Shown here: in pieces, positions 44,573-57,196 of the stretch
How positions within the stretch are numbered: position 1 is the first letter of the stretch
How the letters are laid out: each line of letters starts with the position of its first letter
NCBI RefSeq assembly: GCF_036323735.1
Contig: NC_086028.1
Location: 43,320,501-43,384,500 of the forward strand
Direction: 5' to 3'
DNA: 64,000 bases
Source of the DNA: Rattus norvegicus
Lineage: Eukaryota > Chordata > Mammalia > Rodentia > Muridae
Translations under genes and position numbers: made by a program
The notes under the pieces: generated by a model
What the model saw: the letters and a program-made list of their open reading frames with translations, nothing else
Told to the model about the DNA's origin: nothing
Databases searched by the model: none

Positions 44573-45505
44573 GACCATAAATTTGATTGTCTGACTACTA
44601 TTCAGACCCTCGAATGTGACCTCTCTTATTTTGTTTCCTCCCTGCCCAAGCATACTCTTCCCTAAAATGAGGGCAAACATCCACTGAACGACCAACCCCC
44701 CTTTACCCCCACATCTTGGGAATGGGGGTGTTGCTCTCTTAAAATCACTTCCTGCTGTCTGGGGTCTCATTTTCTCTTGGGGTGTCCAAAGACAATTGCC
44801 ATATTGATTAGTTTTAAGAAGGCTAGCTGTAGCATGTATCGTCCAGTTTTTGCATGTTAAGAAAGTTCAGGGCTTGAATGAAGTCCTGGCTAAAACAGTC
44901 TGTGATGTTGTATGATCTAGCTAGCTGTTTAGTAATTGTCCTGGATGCAGATCTTTGAGGGAACAGAATTGAGGCCATCTGAGAATGCTGGAATAAATAT
45001 GTCTCAGTGTCTCAGTATCATTTTCAGCATCCCTTTCTGCATCCCAGAGGGTGAGCCTTATTAGGACCTCTTTAAATTCACTGGTATCTGTTCATTGGTG
45101 TTTGTAAAGATATGAACTCTCATAGATAATATTCATTTCTGCATTAGCATATGTATAGAATGCGAAGTGTGGACAGAGTGGTTAAAGATGACTCTCTGCT
45201 CTCTGAGTAGATAAAGCATATATTTTTCTTTAAAAGTCAGTTTAGAACATATACCAAAACAATAAAGTAAACTTTTATCTATGCCAAAGGTTTACTTTGG
45301 CTCACACTTCCAAAGTGGATAAATTCTGTCACAGTAGGGAAGGTCTGAGGCTGGCCTGTCACATTGCATCTGCAGTCTGCAAACAGTTTGCATAGGAAGT
45401 GAGGCCAGGCTATCAGATCTCGTTGGCTATTGGGGACATTTTACATTCAAAGTACAGCAGCAGAGTAGTGAACCTATAAACCCAGTGCCCAGGAAACAGA
45501 GGAGA
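43897..45505. other. Intergenic sequence, no gene seen
   Basis: This part has no counterpart elsewhere in the window. It includes an STR (44486-44572). Around 45255-45330, GTTTACTTTGGCTCACAC resembles an old rodent interspersed repeat that I cannot name. Reading frames are short and feature-less. Confidence 0.5.
44486..44572 (+). repeat. (TCTG)n(TCTA)n tetranucleotide STR
   Basis: Three to four TCTG units followed by about 18 uninterrupted TCTA units. Such long pure tetranucleotides are usually highly variable between individuals and strains. Confidence 0.97.
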
Positions 45506-45509
45506 GACA

Positions 45510-45690
45510 GGAAGAAGTTGGCTAGGTAAACTAGCTCAGTCTTCAAGCTCTGAATTTATATGAAGGAACCTGCCTCAATCTGGGAGAGGAGAGCAACTGA
45601 GAGAGACATCTATGTCAACATTTGACCTCCATATACCTAAGCACACACCAACACATGTACCCACATGCAAGTGTATCCCCTACACGAACA
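45510..45690 (+). repeat. B3/RSINE-like SINE
   Basis: The order GCTAGGTAAACTAGCTCAGT (tRNA-like head), TGCCTCAATCTGGGAGAGGA, GCAACTGAGAGAGACATCTA, then TTGACCTCCATATACC and an A/C-rich tail follows the B2-related B3 layout. It is diverged and therefore old. Confidence 0.6.
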
Positions 45691-46184
45691 TACATATGCA
45701 TAAAGAACCCAAACAAAAACAGACTCAGCATAAGACTAGTTATACCTTTTCTCACTGTTACCTGCAGGCCTTCTAGTCAGAGAATCCTGGTGGCTGGGGC
45801 ATGTCAGTGTCTACTGTAGCCCTGTTCACAAAGGCTATGGGGCCAATGCAGGTACCCAACACAGAATGGGTATACACAGTGTGGTTTTATTTCTGCCACA
45901 AAGAGGAAGAGACTATTGTTACTTGCAGAAAAAAGGACACAACTGGAGATAATCCTATCAAATGAATTAAACCAGCATCAGAAACACTAATATCATGTTT
46001 TCAGTCATGTACAGCTCCTGACTTGTACACAGACATGTGATATCATGTGTATATACATGTCACATATAAAAGTAAAACCATCAAGGGGACAGATGGGACT
46101 AACAGGAGGGTAAGAGGTATGTTGATCAGAAAATGTTTTTAACTGAAAAAAAAGAAAGAATTCTGATTTAATATTCTTTTTGGC
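45691..46184. other. Intergenic sequence, no gene seen
   Basis: Nothing recognisable apart from A-rich patches near 46145. It lies between the two SINEs. Confidence 0.5.
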
Positions 46185-46328
46185 TTTGATTTTGATTTTT
46201 GAACATGAACTTCTCTGTGTAGCCCTGGAACTCCCTATGTAGACCAGGCTGGCCCCAAACTCACAGAGATTCACTTGCCTCTGTCTCCCAAGTGCTGGGA
46301 TTGATGGAGTGCAGCACCACATCTGGCC
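46185..46328 (-). repeat. B1 SINE
   Basis: Minus-strand B1: on plus it reads TTCTCTGTGTAGCCCTGGAA, GTAGACCAGGCTGG, CTCACAGAGATTCACTTGCC and CAAGTGCTGGGATTGATGGA, which is the reverse of the consensus. The 5' end is truncated or mutated (CACATCTGGCC). Confidence 0.92.
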
Positions 46329-46542
46329 ATTCAAACACAAGTTTTTAAGCAAGAATTTGATTTTTTTTGTAATTTTATATAACTGAGGACATTCTCAAGA
46401 ACACCATTACTGTAATAACAGGAAAATTCATCATTGTGCATTTGATTATCATTTCTCCTGTTTCATGAATGTATTAGTGACATTTGATCTATCTGTTCTA
46501 CTTACCATTTTTTTAGGTTCTTTTCTGTGTCTTAACATCATT

Positions 46543-47067
46543 TTTTATTGGATATATTTCTTTATTTACATTTCAAATGTTATTTCCCTTCCCAGTTTCC
46601 TGTCCATATGCACCCATAAGCTCCTCATACCCCATAAGGGTGTTCCCCCCATCCACCCCCTCTTAACACCCCAGCCTTCCAACATTCCATGTCACTGGGG
46701 GTCTAACTTTGGCAGAACCAAGGGCTTCTCCTTCCACTGATGCCCAACATGGCCACCATTTGCTACATATGCAGTTGGAACTATGGTTCAGTCTATGTAT
46801 ATATAGTCTTTGGGTAGTGGTTTAGTCGTTGGAAGCTCTGGTTGGTTGGCATTGTTGTTCTTATGGGGTCTCAAGCCTCTTCAGCTCTTTCAGTCCTTTT
46901 TCGGATTCCTTCAACTGGGGTCCTATTCTCAGTTCAGTGGTTTGCTGCTGGCATTTGCCTCCATATTTGACATGTTCTGGCTGTGTCTCTCAGGAGAGAT
47001 CTATATCCTGTTCTTGAAGATCAGCATGCACTTCTTAGCTTCATTCATCTTATCTAGTTTTGGTGGA

Positions 47068-47098
<31 letters not shown>

Positions 47099-47120
47099 GT
47101 ATATATATATATGTATGTAT

Positions 47121-47186
<66 letters not shown>

Positions 47187-50100
47187 GGCACATGAGCCAC
47201 ATGAGGGGAAGGCTCTAAATGGCATTCCTTCAGTCTCTGCTCTAAACTGTGCCTATATATCCCGTTTTATGGATATTTTTGTTCCCCTTTTAAGAAGGAG
47301 TGAAGCATACCCACTTTGCTCATCCTTCTTGAGCTTCATGTGGTCTGTGGATTGCATCTTGGGTAATTCACACTTTCGGGATAATATCCACTTATCAGTG
47401 AGTGCATACCATGTGTGTTTTTCTGTGATTGGGTTACATCACTCAGTATGATATTTTCTAGTTCAATTCATTTGCCTATGAATTTCATGAAGCCATTGTT
47501 TTTGATAGCTGAGTAGCACTTCATTGTGTAGATGTACCACATTTTCTGAATCCATTCCTCTGTTGAAAGGCATCTGGGTTCTTTCCATCTTCTGGCTATT
47601 ATAAATAGGGCTGCTATGAACATAGTGGAGCAGGCGTCTTTGTTGTATGTTGGAGCATCTTTTGGGTGTATGCCCAAGAGAGGTATAGCTGGGTCCTCAG
47701 GTAGTGGAATGTCAAATGTTTTGAGGAATCTCCAGACTGATTTCCAGAGCAGTTGTACCAGTTTGCAATCCCACAAAAAATGGAGGGGTGTTCCTCTTTC
47801 TCCACATCCTCTCCAGCATTTATTGCTGATTGACTCTTATCTTAGCCATTCTAACTGGTGTGAGTTGAAATCTCAGGGTTGTTTAGATTTGCATTTCCCT
47901 GATGACTATGGATGTCAAACATTTCTTTAGGTGCATCTCAGCCATTTGATATTCCTCAGCTGAGAATTCTTTGTTTATCTCTGTACCTCATTTTTAATAG
48001 GGTTATTTGGCTCTCTTGAGGCTAACTTCTTGAGTTCTTTGTATATTTTGGATATTATCCTTCTATGGGATGTCGGATTGGTAAAGATCTTTTCCCAATC
48101 TGTTGGTTGCAGTTTTGTCCTAACAACAGTGTCCTCTGCCTTACAGAAGCTTTGTAGTTTTATGAGGTCCCATTTGTCGATTCTTGATCTTAGAGCATAA
48201 GCCATTGGTGTTTTGTTCAGGAAATTTTCCCCAGTGCCCATGTGTTCATGACTCTTCCCCACTTTTCCTTCTATTGGTTTGAGTTTATCTGGTTTGATGT
48301 GGAGGTCCTTGATCCACTTGGACTTAAGCTTTGTACAGGGCAATAAGATGGATCAATTTGCATTCTTTTTCATGTTGATCTCCAGTTGAACCAACACCAT
48401 TTGTTGAAAATGCTATCTTTTTTCCCATTGGATTGTTTTAGCTCCTTTGTAAAAGATCAAGTGACCATAGGTGTGTGAGTTCATTTCTGGGTCTTCAATT
48501 CTGTTCCACTGATCTACCTGCCTGTCTCTGTATCAATACTATACAGTTTTTATGTCTATTGGTCTATAATACTGCTTGAGGTCAGGAATGGTGATTCCCT
48601 CAGAAATCTTTTGTTTTTGAGGATAGTTTTCATTATTCTGTTTTTTTTTGTTATTCTGAATGAATTTGCAAATTGCTCTTTCTATCTCTATAAAGACTTG
48701 AGTTGGAAATTTGATGGGGATTGAATTGAATCTGTAGATTGCTTTTGGCAAAATGGCCATTTTTACTATATTAATCCTGACAATCCATGACCATGTAAGG
48801 TCTTTCCATTTTCTGAGATCTTCGATTTTTTTCTTCAGAGACTAGAAGTTCTTATCAAATAGGTCTTTCACTTGCTTGGTTAAAGCCACACCGAGGTATT
48901 TTTTATTATTTGGGACTATTGTGCAGGGTGTGATTTCCCTAATTTCTTTCTCAGTCTGTTTATCCTTTGAGTAGAAAAAGGCTACTGATTTGTTTGAGTT
49001 AATTTTAACCTTGGCACTTTGCTGAAGTTGTTTATTAAGTTTAATAGTTCTCTGGTGGAACTTTTGGGGTCACTTAAGTATACTATCATGTCTTCTGCAA
49101 ATAGTGATATTTTGACTTCTTCCCTTCCAATTTGTTTCCTTTGACCTCCTCTCAATGTCTGATTGCTCTAGCTAGGACTTTGATTAGTATATTAAATACG
49201 TAAGGAGAGAGTGGGTAGCCTTGTCTAGTCCCTGATTTTAGTTGGATTGCTTCAATTTTCTCTCCATTTTAGTTTGATGTTAGCTACTGGTTTGCTGTAT
49301 ATTGCTTTTACTATGTTTAGGTATGGGCCTTGAACTGCTGATCTTTCCAAGATTTATTTTTATCATGAGCAGGTATTGAATTGTGTCAAATGCTTTCTCA
49401 GCATCTGATGAAATGATCATGTGGTTTTTATCTTTGAGTTTGTTTATATAGTGGATTAAGTTGATGGATTTCGGTATATTGAACCATCCCTGTGTCCCTG
49501 GGATGAAGCCTACTTGATCGCTTTGATGTGTTCTTGGATTTGGTTTGCAAGAATTTTATTGAGTATTTTTGTGTTGATATTCATAAGAGAAATTGGTCTC
49601 AAGTTCTCTTTCTTTCTTGGGTCTTTGTGTGGCTTAGATATAAGAGTAATTGTGGCTTCACAGATGGAATTTGGTCGTGATCTGTTTGTTTGTTTTTTTT
49701 TTTTTTTGTGCAATACTATTTGGACAGTATTGGTATGAGGTCTTATATAAAGTTCTGATAGAATTCTCCACTAAACCCATATGGTCCTAGACTCTTTTTG
49801 ATTTGGAGACTTTTAATTCCTGCTTCTATTCCTTTAGGAGTTATGGGGTTGGGGTTTATTGTTCCTGATTTAACTTTGGTACCTTGTATCAGTCTAGAAA
49901 ATTGCCCATTTTTCCAGGTTTTCCAGTTTTGTTGAATATAGGCTTTTATACTAGAATCTGATGATTTTTTTGAATTTCCTCAGATTCTGTTGTTATGTCT
50001 CCCTTTTTTGTTTATGATTTTGTTAATTTGGATACACTCTCTGTGACTTGTGGTTGGTCTGGCTAAGGGTTTATCTATCTTGTTGATTTTCTCAAAGAAC

Positions 50101-53100
50101 CATCTCTTGGTTTTGTCAATTCTTTGTATAGTCCTTTTTGTTTCTACTTGGTTGATTTTAGCCCTGAGTTTGATTATTTCCTGCTTTGTACTCCTTTTGG
50201 GTTTATTTATTTCTTTTTGTTCTAGAACTTTTAGGTTTGCTGTCAAGCTGCTGATGTATGCTCTCTCCCGTTTCTTTCTGCAGGCACTCAGATCTATGAG
50301 TTTTCGTCTTAGCACAGCTTTCATTGTGTTCCATAAGTTTGGGTATGTTGTATCTTCATTTTCATTAAATTCTAAGAAGTCTTTAATTTCTTCCTTTTCC
50401 AAGTTGTCATTGAGTATCGTAGTTCAACTTCTATGTGTATGTGGGCCTTCTGTTGTTATTGTTGTTATTGAACACTAGCCTTTGTCTGTGGTGATCTGAT
50501 AGGATGTATGGGATTATTTCTATCTTCCTGTATCTGTTGAGGCCTGTTTTTGACCGAGTATACGGTCAATTTTGGAGAAGGTTCCATGCGTTGCTGAGAA
50601 GAATGTATATCCTTTTGTTTTAGGATGTAATGTCCTATAAATCTCTTAAATCCATTTGGTTCATAACTTCTTTTAGTTTCTCTATATCTCTGTTTAATTT
50701 CTGTTTCCATGATCTGTCCCTTGATGAGAGTGGGGGCTTATCATCCTATTATTGTGTGAGTTGCAATGTGTGATCTGATCTTTAGTAGGTTTCTTTTATG
50801 AATGTAGGTGTCCTTGCATTTGGAGAATAGATATATAGGATTGAGAGTTCATCTTGGTGTATTTTTCCTTTGATGAAAATGAAGTGTCTTTCTTTATCTT
50901 CTTTGATAACTTTTGCTTGATAGTCAATTTCATTCAATATTTGAATGGCTACTCCAGTTTGTTTCTTGGACCATTTGTTTGGAAAGTTGTTTTCCAGCCT
51001 TTTACTCTGAGGTAGTGTCTGTCTTTGTGTATGAAGTGTGTTTCATGTATGTAGCAAATGCTGGGTCCTCTTTATGTATCCAGTCTTCTAGTCTATATCT
51101 TTTTATTGGGGAATTGGGTCCATTCATGTTGAGAAATATTAAGGAATAGTGATTGTTGGTTACTGTTATTTTTGTAATTAGAGGTGGAATTATGTTTGTG
51201 TGTCTCTCTTCTTTTGGTTTTGTTGCAAGGAGATTAATTTCTTACTTTTTTTCCTGGTGTAGTTTTCCTCCTTGTGTTGGGCTTTGCCATTTATTATCCT
51301 TTGTATGGCTGGATTTGGACAAAGATATTATGTAAATTTGGTTTAGTCAGGGAATATGTTGGTTTCTCCATCTATGCTCATTGAGAGTTTTGCTGCATAT
51401 AGTAGTCTAGGCCAGCATTTGTGTTCTCTTAGGGTCTGTATGACATCTGCCCAGGATCTTCTTGCTTTCATAGTCTCTGGTGAAAAGTCTTCTGTAATTC
51501 TTATAGGTCTGCCTTTATATGTCTCTTGACCTTTTCCTTTACTGCTTTTAATGTTCTTTCTTTGTTTTGTTCATTTGGTCTTTTGACTATTATGTGAGAG
51601 GACGAGTTTCTCTTCTGGGCCAATCTATTTGGACTTCAGTAGGCCTCTTGTATGTTTATGGGGATCTCTTTCATTAGGTTATGGAAGTTTTCATCTACAA
51701 TTTTGTTGAAGATATTTACTGGCCCTTTAAATTGGGAGTCTTCCATCTCTTCTGTACCTATTATCCTTAGGTTTGATCTTTTCATTGTGTTCTGTATTTG
51801 CTGGATGTTTTGGGCTAGGAGTTTTTTTGCATTTGAATTGTCTTTGAAGGTTGTGTCAATGTTTTCTCTGCTATCTTCTACCCCTGAGATTCTCTCTTTT
51901 ATCTCTTGTATTCTGTTGGTTATACTTGCATCCTGATCTCTTCCCTAGCTTTTCTATCTCCTGGGTTTCTCCCTTTGTGTTTTCTTTATTGTTTATATTT
52001 CCATTTTGAAACCTTGCATGGTTTGTTCAATACCTTCACCTGTTTGGTTGTGTTTTCTGTAATTCTTTAAGGGATTTTTGTGTTTTCTCTTTAAGGGCTT
52101 CTACTTGTTTACTTGTATTGTCCTGTATTTCTTTAAAGGAGTTATTTATGTACTTTTTAAAGTCCTCTGTCATCATCAAAAAATGTGATTTTTAAATCTA
52201 AATCTTGCTTTTTCTGTGTAGTTGGATATCCAGTATTTGCTTTGGTGGAAGAACTGGGCTCTGATGATGCCAAGTAGTCTTAGTTTCTGTTACTTCGGTT
52301 CATGTGCTTGCCTCTGACCATCAGGTTTTCTCTGGTGTTAGCTTGTCTTGCTTTTTCTGACAGTGGTTTGACCCTCCTCTAGCCCTGTGTGTCAGCACTG
52401 CTGCAGAACTGTTTTCCTGTTTTCTTTTAGCCATTTCTGGGAACACAGTGCTTTGCTCTCAGGTGTATAGGTGCTCTAGGTGACTGTTTTTCATCTCTGA
52501 GCACAGGCAGGAATTATAAGTGTCCTGCCCATGACTGCTCCTAAGTCCCTGCACCAAGGGGTCAACAGTTGTTACTAGGCAATTTCTTCTTGGGTTGCGA
52601 ATGTGGGCAAAGGGTAGCCTCCTCTGATTTCTCAGGAGTGTCTGCACTTCTGAGGGTTCAGATCTCCCCCCTGCCACAGGATTTGGGTGTAGGGATTTGT
52701 TTGACTGGTTCAGTTTAGTTCTGGGCGCAGACAAAAACCGTAGGTACCTGTCGCTGACTGCTCCTATATTCCTGTGTCCAGAGCCACTATGTAATTTCCT
52801 CTTGGGCCAGGGTTGTGGGCAAAGGTGGGAAGAAGTGGTAGTGTGTCCTGCAGTCTCACGATGGTCCACACTTCTGGGTGTTCAGCTCTCTCCTCCATGG
52901 GATTTGGGAATAGGGAACTGTGGGATGGAATCAGTTCAGTTCCAGGCAAAGCCACAAACTGCAAGAGGCCTGTCCCAGAGGACTTCTGCCTTTGTGTGTC
53001 CTGCGTCCACCAGGCAAGTCACTTGGAGCACAAAAGTTGGTCTAACCTCTGCTCTCAGGTGTGTAGGTGCTCCTGGTGCATCAGCTATTGAAGCAGGAAG

Positions 53101-53345
53101 GAATCTGAAGGGTCCTGCTCCTGACTGCTCCTAGGTCCCTGCACTCAGGGATCACAGATGGCAAGAGGTGATTCCCTCTTGCCTTGGTAATGTGGGCAGA
53201 GGGTAGTCTCCTCTGATTTCAGGAGTGTCTTCACTTCTGAGAGTTCAGCTCTCTCCTTAACATCATTTTTATTTCTTGTATTTGTTTATAAACCATTTCA
53301 GATATACATATTAACTATGTAGTAGTAACTTGTTACTATATTTAT
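46543..53345 (-). mobile_element. Old near-full-length antisense L1 (boundary C/D)
   Basis: The minus-strand L1 has its 3' UTR at about 46543-47460, ORF2 at about 47468-51290 (with RT near 48600-49800 and endonuclease near 50400-51060), ORF1 at about 51310-52300 and the 5' UTR at about 52300-53270. All frames are broken. The 5' UTR contains two tandem repeat units about 0.6 kb apart. A TA/CA microsatellite sits in the 3' UTR. The element shares its right-hand junction with the copies at 19745 and 32745, so it predates the module duplications. It is the most complete of the three. Confidence 0.88.
47064..47188 (+). repeat. (TA)n(CA)n compound microsatellite
   Basis: TA-rich tract at 47064-47120, then about 25 CA units to 47173, then TA again. 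It is inserted in or expanded from the old L1 3' UTR. Confidence 0.96.
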
Positions 53346-54066
53346 GGTAATACATTTTTTTATTAACTTGAGTATTTCTTATATACATTTCGAGTGTTAT
53401 TCCCTTTCCCGGTTTCCAGGCAAACATCCCCTCCCCCCCTTCCTTATGGGTGTTCCCCTCCCCACCCTCCCCCCATTGCCACCCTCCCCCCAACAGTCTA
53501 GTTCACTGGGGGTTCAGTCTTAGCAGGACCCAGGGCTTCCCCTTCCACTGGTGCTCTTACTAGGATATTCATTGCTACCTATGAGGTCAGAGTCCAGGGT
53601 CAGTCCATGTATAGTCTTTAGGTAGTGGCTTAGTCCCTGGAAGCTCTGGTTGCTTGGCATTGTTGTACATATGGGGTCTCGAGCCCCTTCAAGCTCTTCC
53701 AGTTCTTTCTCTGATTCCTTCAACAGGGGACCTATTCTCAGTTCAGTGGTTTGCTGCTGGCATTCGCCTCTGTATTTGCTGTATTCTGGCTTTGTCTCTC
53801 AGGAGCGATCTACATCCAGCTCCTGTCGGTCTGCACTTCTTTGCTTCATCCATCTTGTCTAATTGGGTGGCTGTATATGTATGGGTCACATGTGGGGCAG
53901 GCTCTGAATGGGTGTTCCTTAAGTCTCTGTTTTAATCTTTGCCTCTCTCTTCCCTGCCAAGAATATTCTTGTTCCCCTTTTAAAGAAGGAGTGAAGCATT
54001 CACATTTTGATCATCTGTCTTGAGTTTCATTTGTTCTAGGCATCTAGGGTAATTCAAGCATTTGAG

Positions 54067-55516
54067 CTAATAGCCACTTATCAATGAGTGCATACCATGT
54101 ATGTCTTTCTGTGATTGGGTTAGCTCACTCAGGATGATATTTTCCAGTTCCAACCATTTGCCTAAGAATTTCATACAGTCGTCGTTTTTGATAGCTGAGT
54201 AATATTCCATTGTGTAGATGTACCACATTTTCTGTATCCATTCCTCTGTTGAAGGGCATCTGGGTTCTTTGCAGCTTCTGGCTATTATAAATAAGGCTGC
54301 GAAGAACATAGTGGAGCACGTGTCTCTTTTGTATGTTGAGGAATCTTTTGGGTATATGCCCAAGAGAGGTATAGCTGGATCCTCAGGCAGTTCAATGTCC
54401 AATTTTCTGAAGAACCTCCAGAGTGATTTCCAGAATGGTTTTACCAGTCTGCAATCCCACCAACAATGGAGGAGTGTTCCTCTTTCTCCACATCCTCGCC
54501 AGCATCTGCTGTCACCTGAGTTTTTGATCTTAGCCATTCTCACTGGTGTGAGGTGAAATCTCAGGGTTGTTTTGATTTGCATTTCCCTTATGACTAAAGA
54601 TGTTGAACATTTCTTTAGGTGTTTCTCAGCCATTCGGCATTCCTCAGCTGTGAATTCTTTGTTTAGCTCTGAACCCCATTTTTTAATAGGGTTATTTGTT
54701 TCCCTGCGGTCTAACTTCTTGAGTTCTTTGTATATTTTGGATATAAGGCCTCTATCTGTTGTAGGATTGGTAAAGATCTTTTCCAAATCTGTTGGTTGCC
54801 GTTTTGTCCTAACCACAGTGTCCTTTGCCTTACAGAAGCTTTGCAGTTTTATGAGATCCCAGTTGTCGATTCTTGATCTTAGAGCATAAGCCATTGGTGT
54901 TTTGTTCAGGAAATTTTTTCCAGTGCCCATGTGTTCCAGATGCTTCCCTAGTTTTTCTTCTATTAGTTTGAGTGTGTCTGGTTTGATGTGGAGGTCCTTG
55001 ATCCACTTGGACTTAAGCTTTGTACAGGGTGATAAGGATGGATCAATCTGCATTCTTCTACATGTTGCCCTCCAGTTGAACCAGCACCATTTGCTGAAAA
55101 TGCTATCTCTTTTCCATTGGATGGTTTTGGCTCCTTTGTCAAAAATCAAGTGACCATAGGTGTGTGGGTTCATTTCTGGGTCTTCAATTCTATTCCATTG
55201 GTCTATCTGTCTGTCTCTGTACCAAGACCATGCAGTTTTTATCACTATTGCTCTGTAATACTGCTTGAGTTCAGGGATAGTGATTCCCCCTGAAGTCCTT
55301 TTATTGTTGAGGATAGCTTTAGCTATCCTGGGTTTTTTGTTATTCCAGATGAATTTGCAAATTGTTCTGTCTAACTCTTTGAAGAATTGGATTGGTATTT
55401 TGATGGGGATTGCATTGAATCTGTAGATTGCTTTTGGTAAAATGGCCATTTTTACTATATTAATCCTGCCAATCCATGAGCATGGGAGATCTTTCCATCT
55501 TCTGAGGTCTTCTTCA
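54067..55516 (-). pseudogene. L1 ORF2, C-terminal part
   Basis: An open 460-residue frame from about 55449 down to the natural ORF2 stop at 54067-54069. It carries the conserved linker and the C-terminal cysteine/histidine motif (CWRGCG, then HCWWDC). It is out of frame with the RT part because of a one-base deletion near 55515-55517: the plus strand reads TCTTCTTCATTTC where other copies have TCTTCTTCAATTTC. The C-terminal domain is needed for RNA binding during retrotransposition. Confidence 0.9.
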
Positions 55517-55517
55517 T

Positions 55518-57100
55518 TTCTTTCCTCAGTGTCTTGAAGTTCTTATTGTACAGATCTTTTACTTGCTTGGTTAAAGTCACACCGAGGTACTTTATATTAT
55601 TTGGGTCTATTATGAAGGGTGTCGTTTCCCTAATTTCTTTCTCGGCTTGTTTCTCTTTTGTATAGAGGAAGGCAACTGATTTATTTGAGTTAATTTTATA
55701 CCCAGCCACTTTGCTGAAGTTGTTTATCAGCTTTAGTAGTTCTCTGGTGGAACTTTTGGGATCACTTAAATATACTATCATGTCATCTGCAAATAGTGAT
55801 ATTTTGACCTCTTCTTTTCCGATCTGTATCTCCTTGATCTCCTTTTGTTGTCTGATTGCTCTGGCTAGAACTTCAAGAACTATATTGAAGAAGTAGGGAG
55901 AGAGTGGGCAGCCTTGTCTAGTCCCAGATTTTAGTGGGATTGCTTCAAGTTTCTCTCCATTTAGTTTAATGTTAGCAACTGGTTTGCTGTATATGGCTTT
56001 TACTATGTTTAGGTATGGGCCTTGAATTCCTATTCTTTCCAGGACTTTTATCATGAAGGGGTGTTGAATTTTGTCAAATGCTTTCTCAGCATCTAATGAA
56101 ATGATCATGTGGTTTTGTTCTTTCAGTTTGTTTATATAATGGATCACGTTGATGGTTTTCCGTATATTAAACCATCCCTGCATGCCTGGGATGAAGCCTA
56201 CTTGATCATGATGGATGATTTTTTTGATGTGCTCTTGAATTCGGTTTGCCAGAATTTTATTGAGTATTTTTGCGTCGATATTCATAAGGGAAATTGGTCT
56301 GAAGTTCTCTTTCTTTGTTGTGTCTTTGTGTGGTTTAGGTATAAGAGTAATTGTGGCTTCGTAGAAGGTATTCGGTAGTGCTGCATCTGTTTCAATTTTG
56401 TGGAATAGTTTGGATAATATTGGTATGAGGTCTTCTATGAAGGTTTGATAGAATTCTGCACTAAACCCGTCTGGACCTGTGCTCTTTTTGGTTGGGAGAC
56501 CTTTAATGACTGCTTTTATTTCCTTAGGAGTTATGGGGTTGTTTAACTGGTTTATCTGTTCCTGATTTAAGTTCGATACCTGGTATCTGTCTAGGAAATT
56601 GTCCATTTCCTGAAGATTTTCATGTTTTGTTGAATATAGGTTTTTATAGTAAGATCTGATGATTTTTTGAATTTCCTCTGAATCTGTAGTTATGTCTCCC
56701 TTTTCATTTCTGATTTTGTTAATTTGGACGCACTCTCTGTGTCCTCTCGTTAGTCTGGCTAAGGGTTTATCTATCTTGTTGATTTTCTCAAAGAACCAAC
56801 TTTTGGTTCTGTTGATTCTTTCTATGGTCCTTTTTGTTTCTACTTGGTTGATTTCAGCTCTGAGTTTGATTATTTCCTGCCTTCTACTCCTCCTGGGTGT
56901 ATTTGCTTCTTTTTGTTCTAGAGCTTTTAGGTGTGCTGTCAAGCTGCTGACATATGCTCTTTCCTGTTTCTTTCTGCAGGCACTCAGCGCTATGAGTTTT
57001 CCTCTTAGCACAGCTTTCATTGTGTCCCATAAGTTTGGGTATGTTGTACCTTCATTTTCATTACATTCTAAAAAGTTTTTAATTTCTTTCTTTATTTCTT
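55518..57100 (-). pseudogene. L1 ORF2, reverse-transcriptase part
   Basis: An open frame (with 55455-55517 as out-of-frame tail) containing the RT domain: KSTGPDGFSAEFYQ, SLDAEKAFDKIQH, GTRQGCPLSPYFF and the catalytic FADDMIVYLSD. On its N-terminal side it runs out of the ID SINE. The domain itself looks undamaged; the lesions lie on either side of it. Confidence 0.92.
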
Positions 57101-57196
57101 TTTTTTTTTTGTTCTTTTTTTCAGAGCTGGGGACCGAACCCAGGGCCTTGCGCTTCCTAGGTAAGCGCTCTACCACTGAGGTAAATCCCCAGTCCC
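57101..57196 (-). repeat. ID SINE inserted in L1 ORF2
   Basis: On the minus strand it reads GGGACTGGGGATTTACCTCA, GTGGTAGAGCGCTTACC, CCTGGGTTCGGTCCCCAGCT, then an A-rich tail (poly-T at 57101-57120). The B-box GGTTCGGTCCC is intact. The target-site duplication TTTCTTTATTTCTT is at 57087-57100 and 57197-57210. It was itself mobilised by L1 machinery and splits ORF2 between the endonuclease and reverse-transcriptase parts. Confidence 0.97.

Noticed and set aside
46810..47451. 213-residue frame with a run of TH and IY repeats
   Set aside because: It crosses the TA/CA microsatellite within an old L1 3' UTR and is not a protein gene.
57101..57196. tRNA-like sequence with A and B boxes
   Set aside because: It is an ID SINE (A-rich tail, target-site duplication), not a functional tRNA gene. 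The same applies to 39731-39830.
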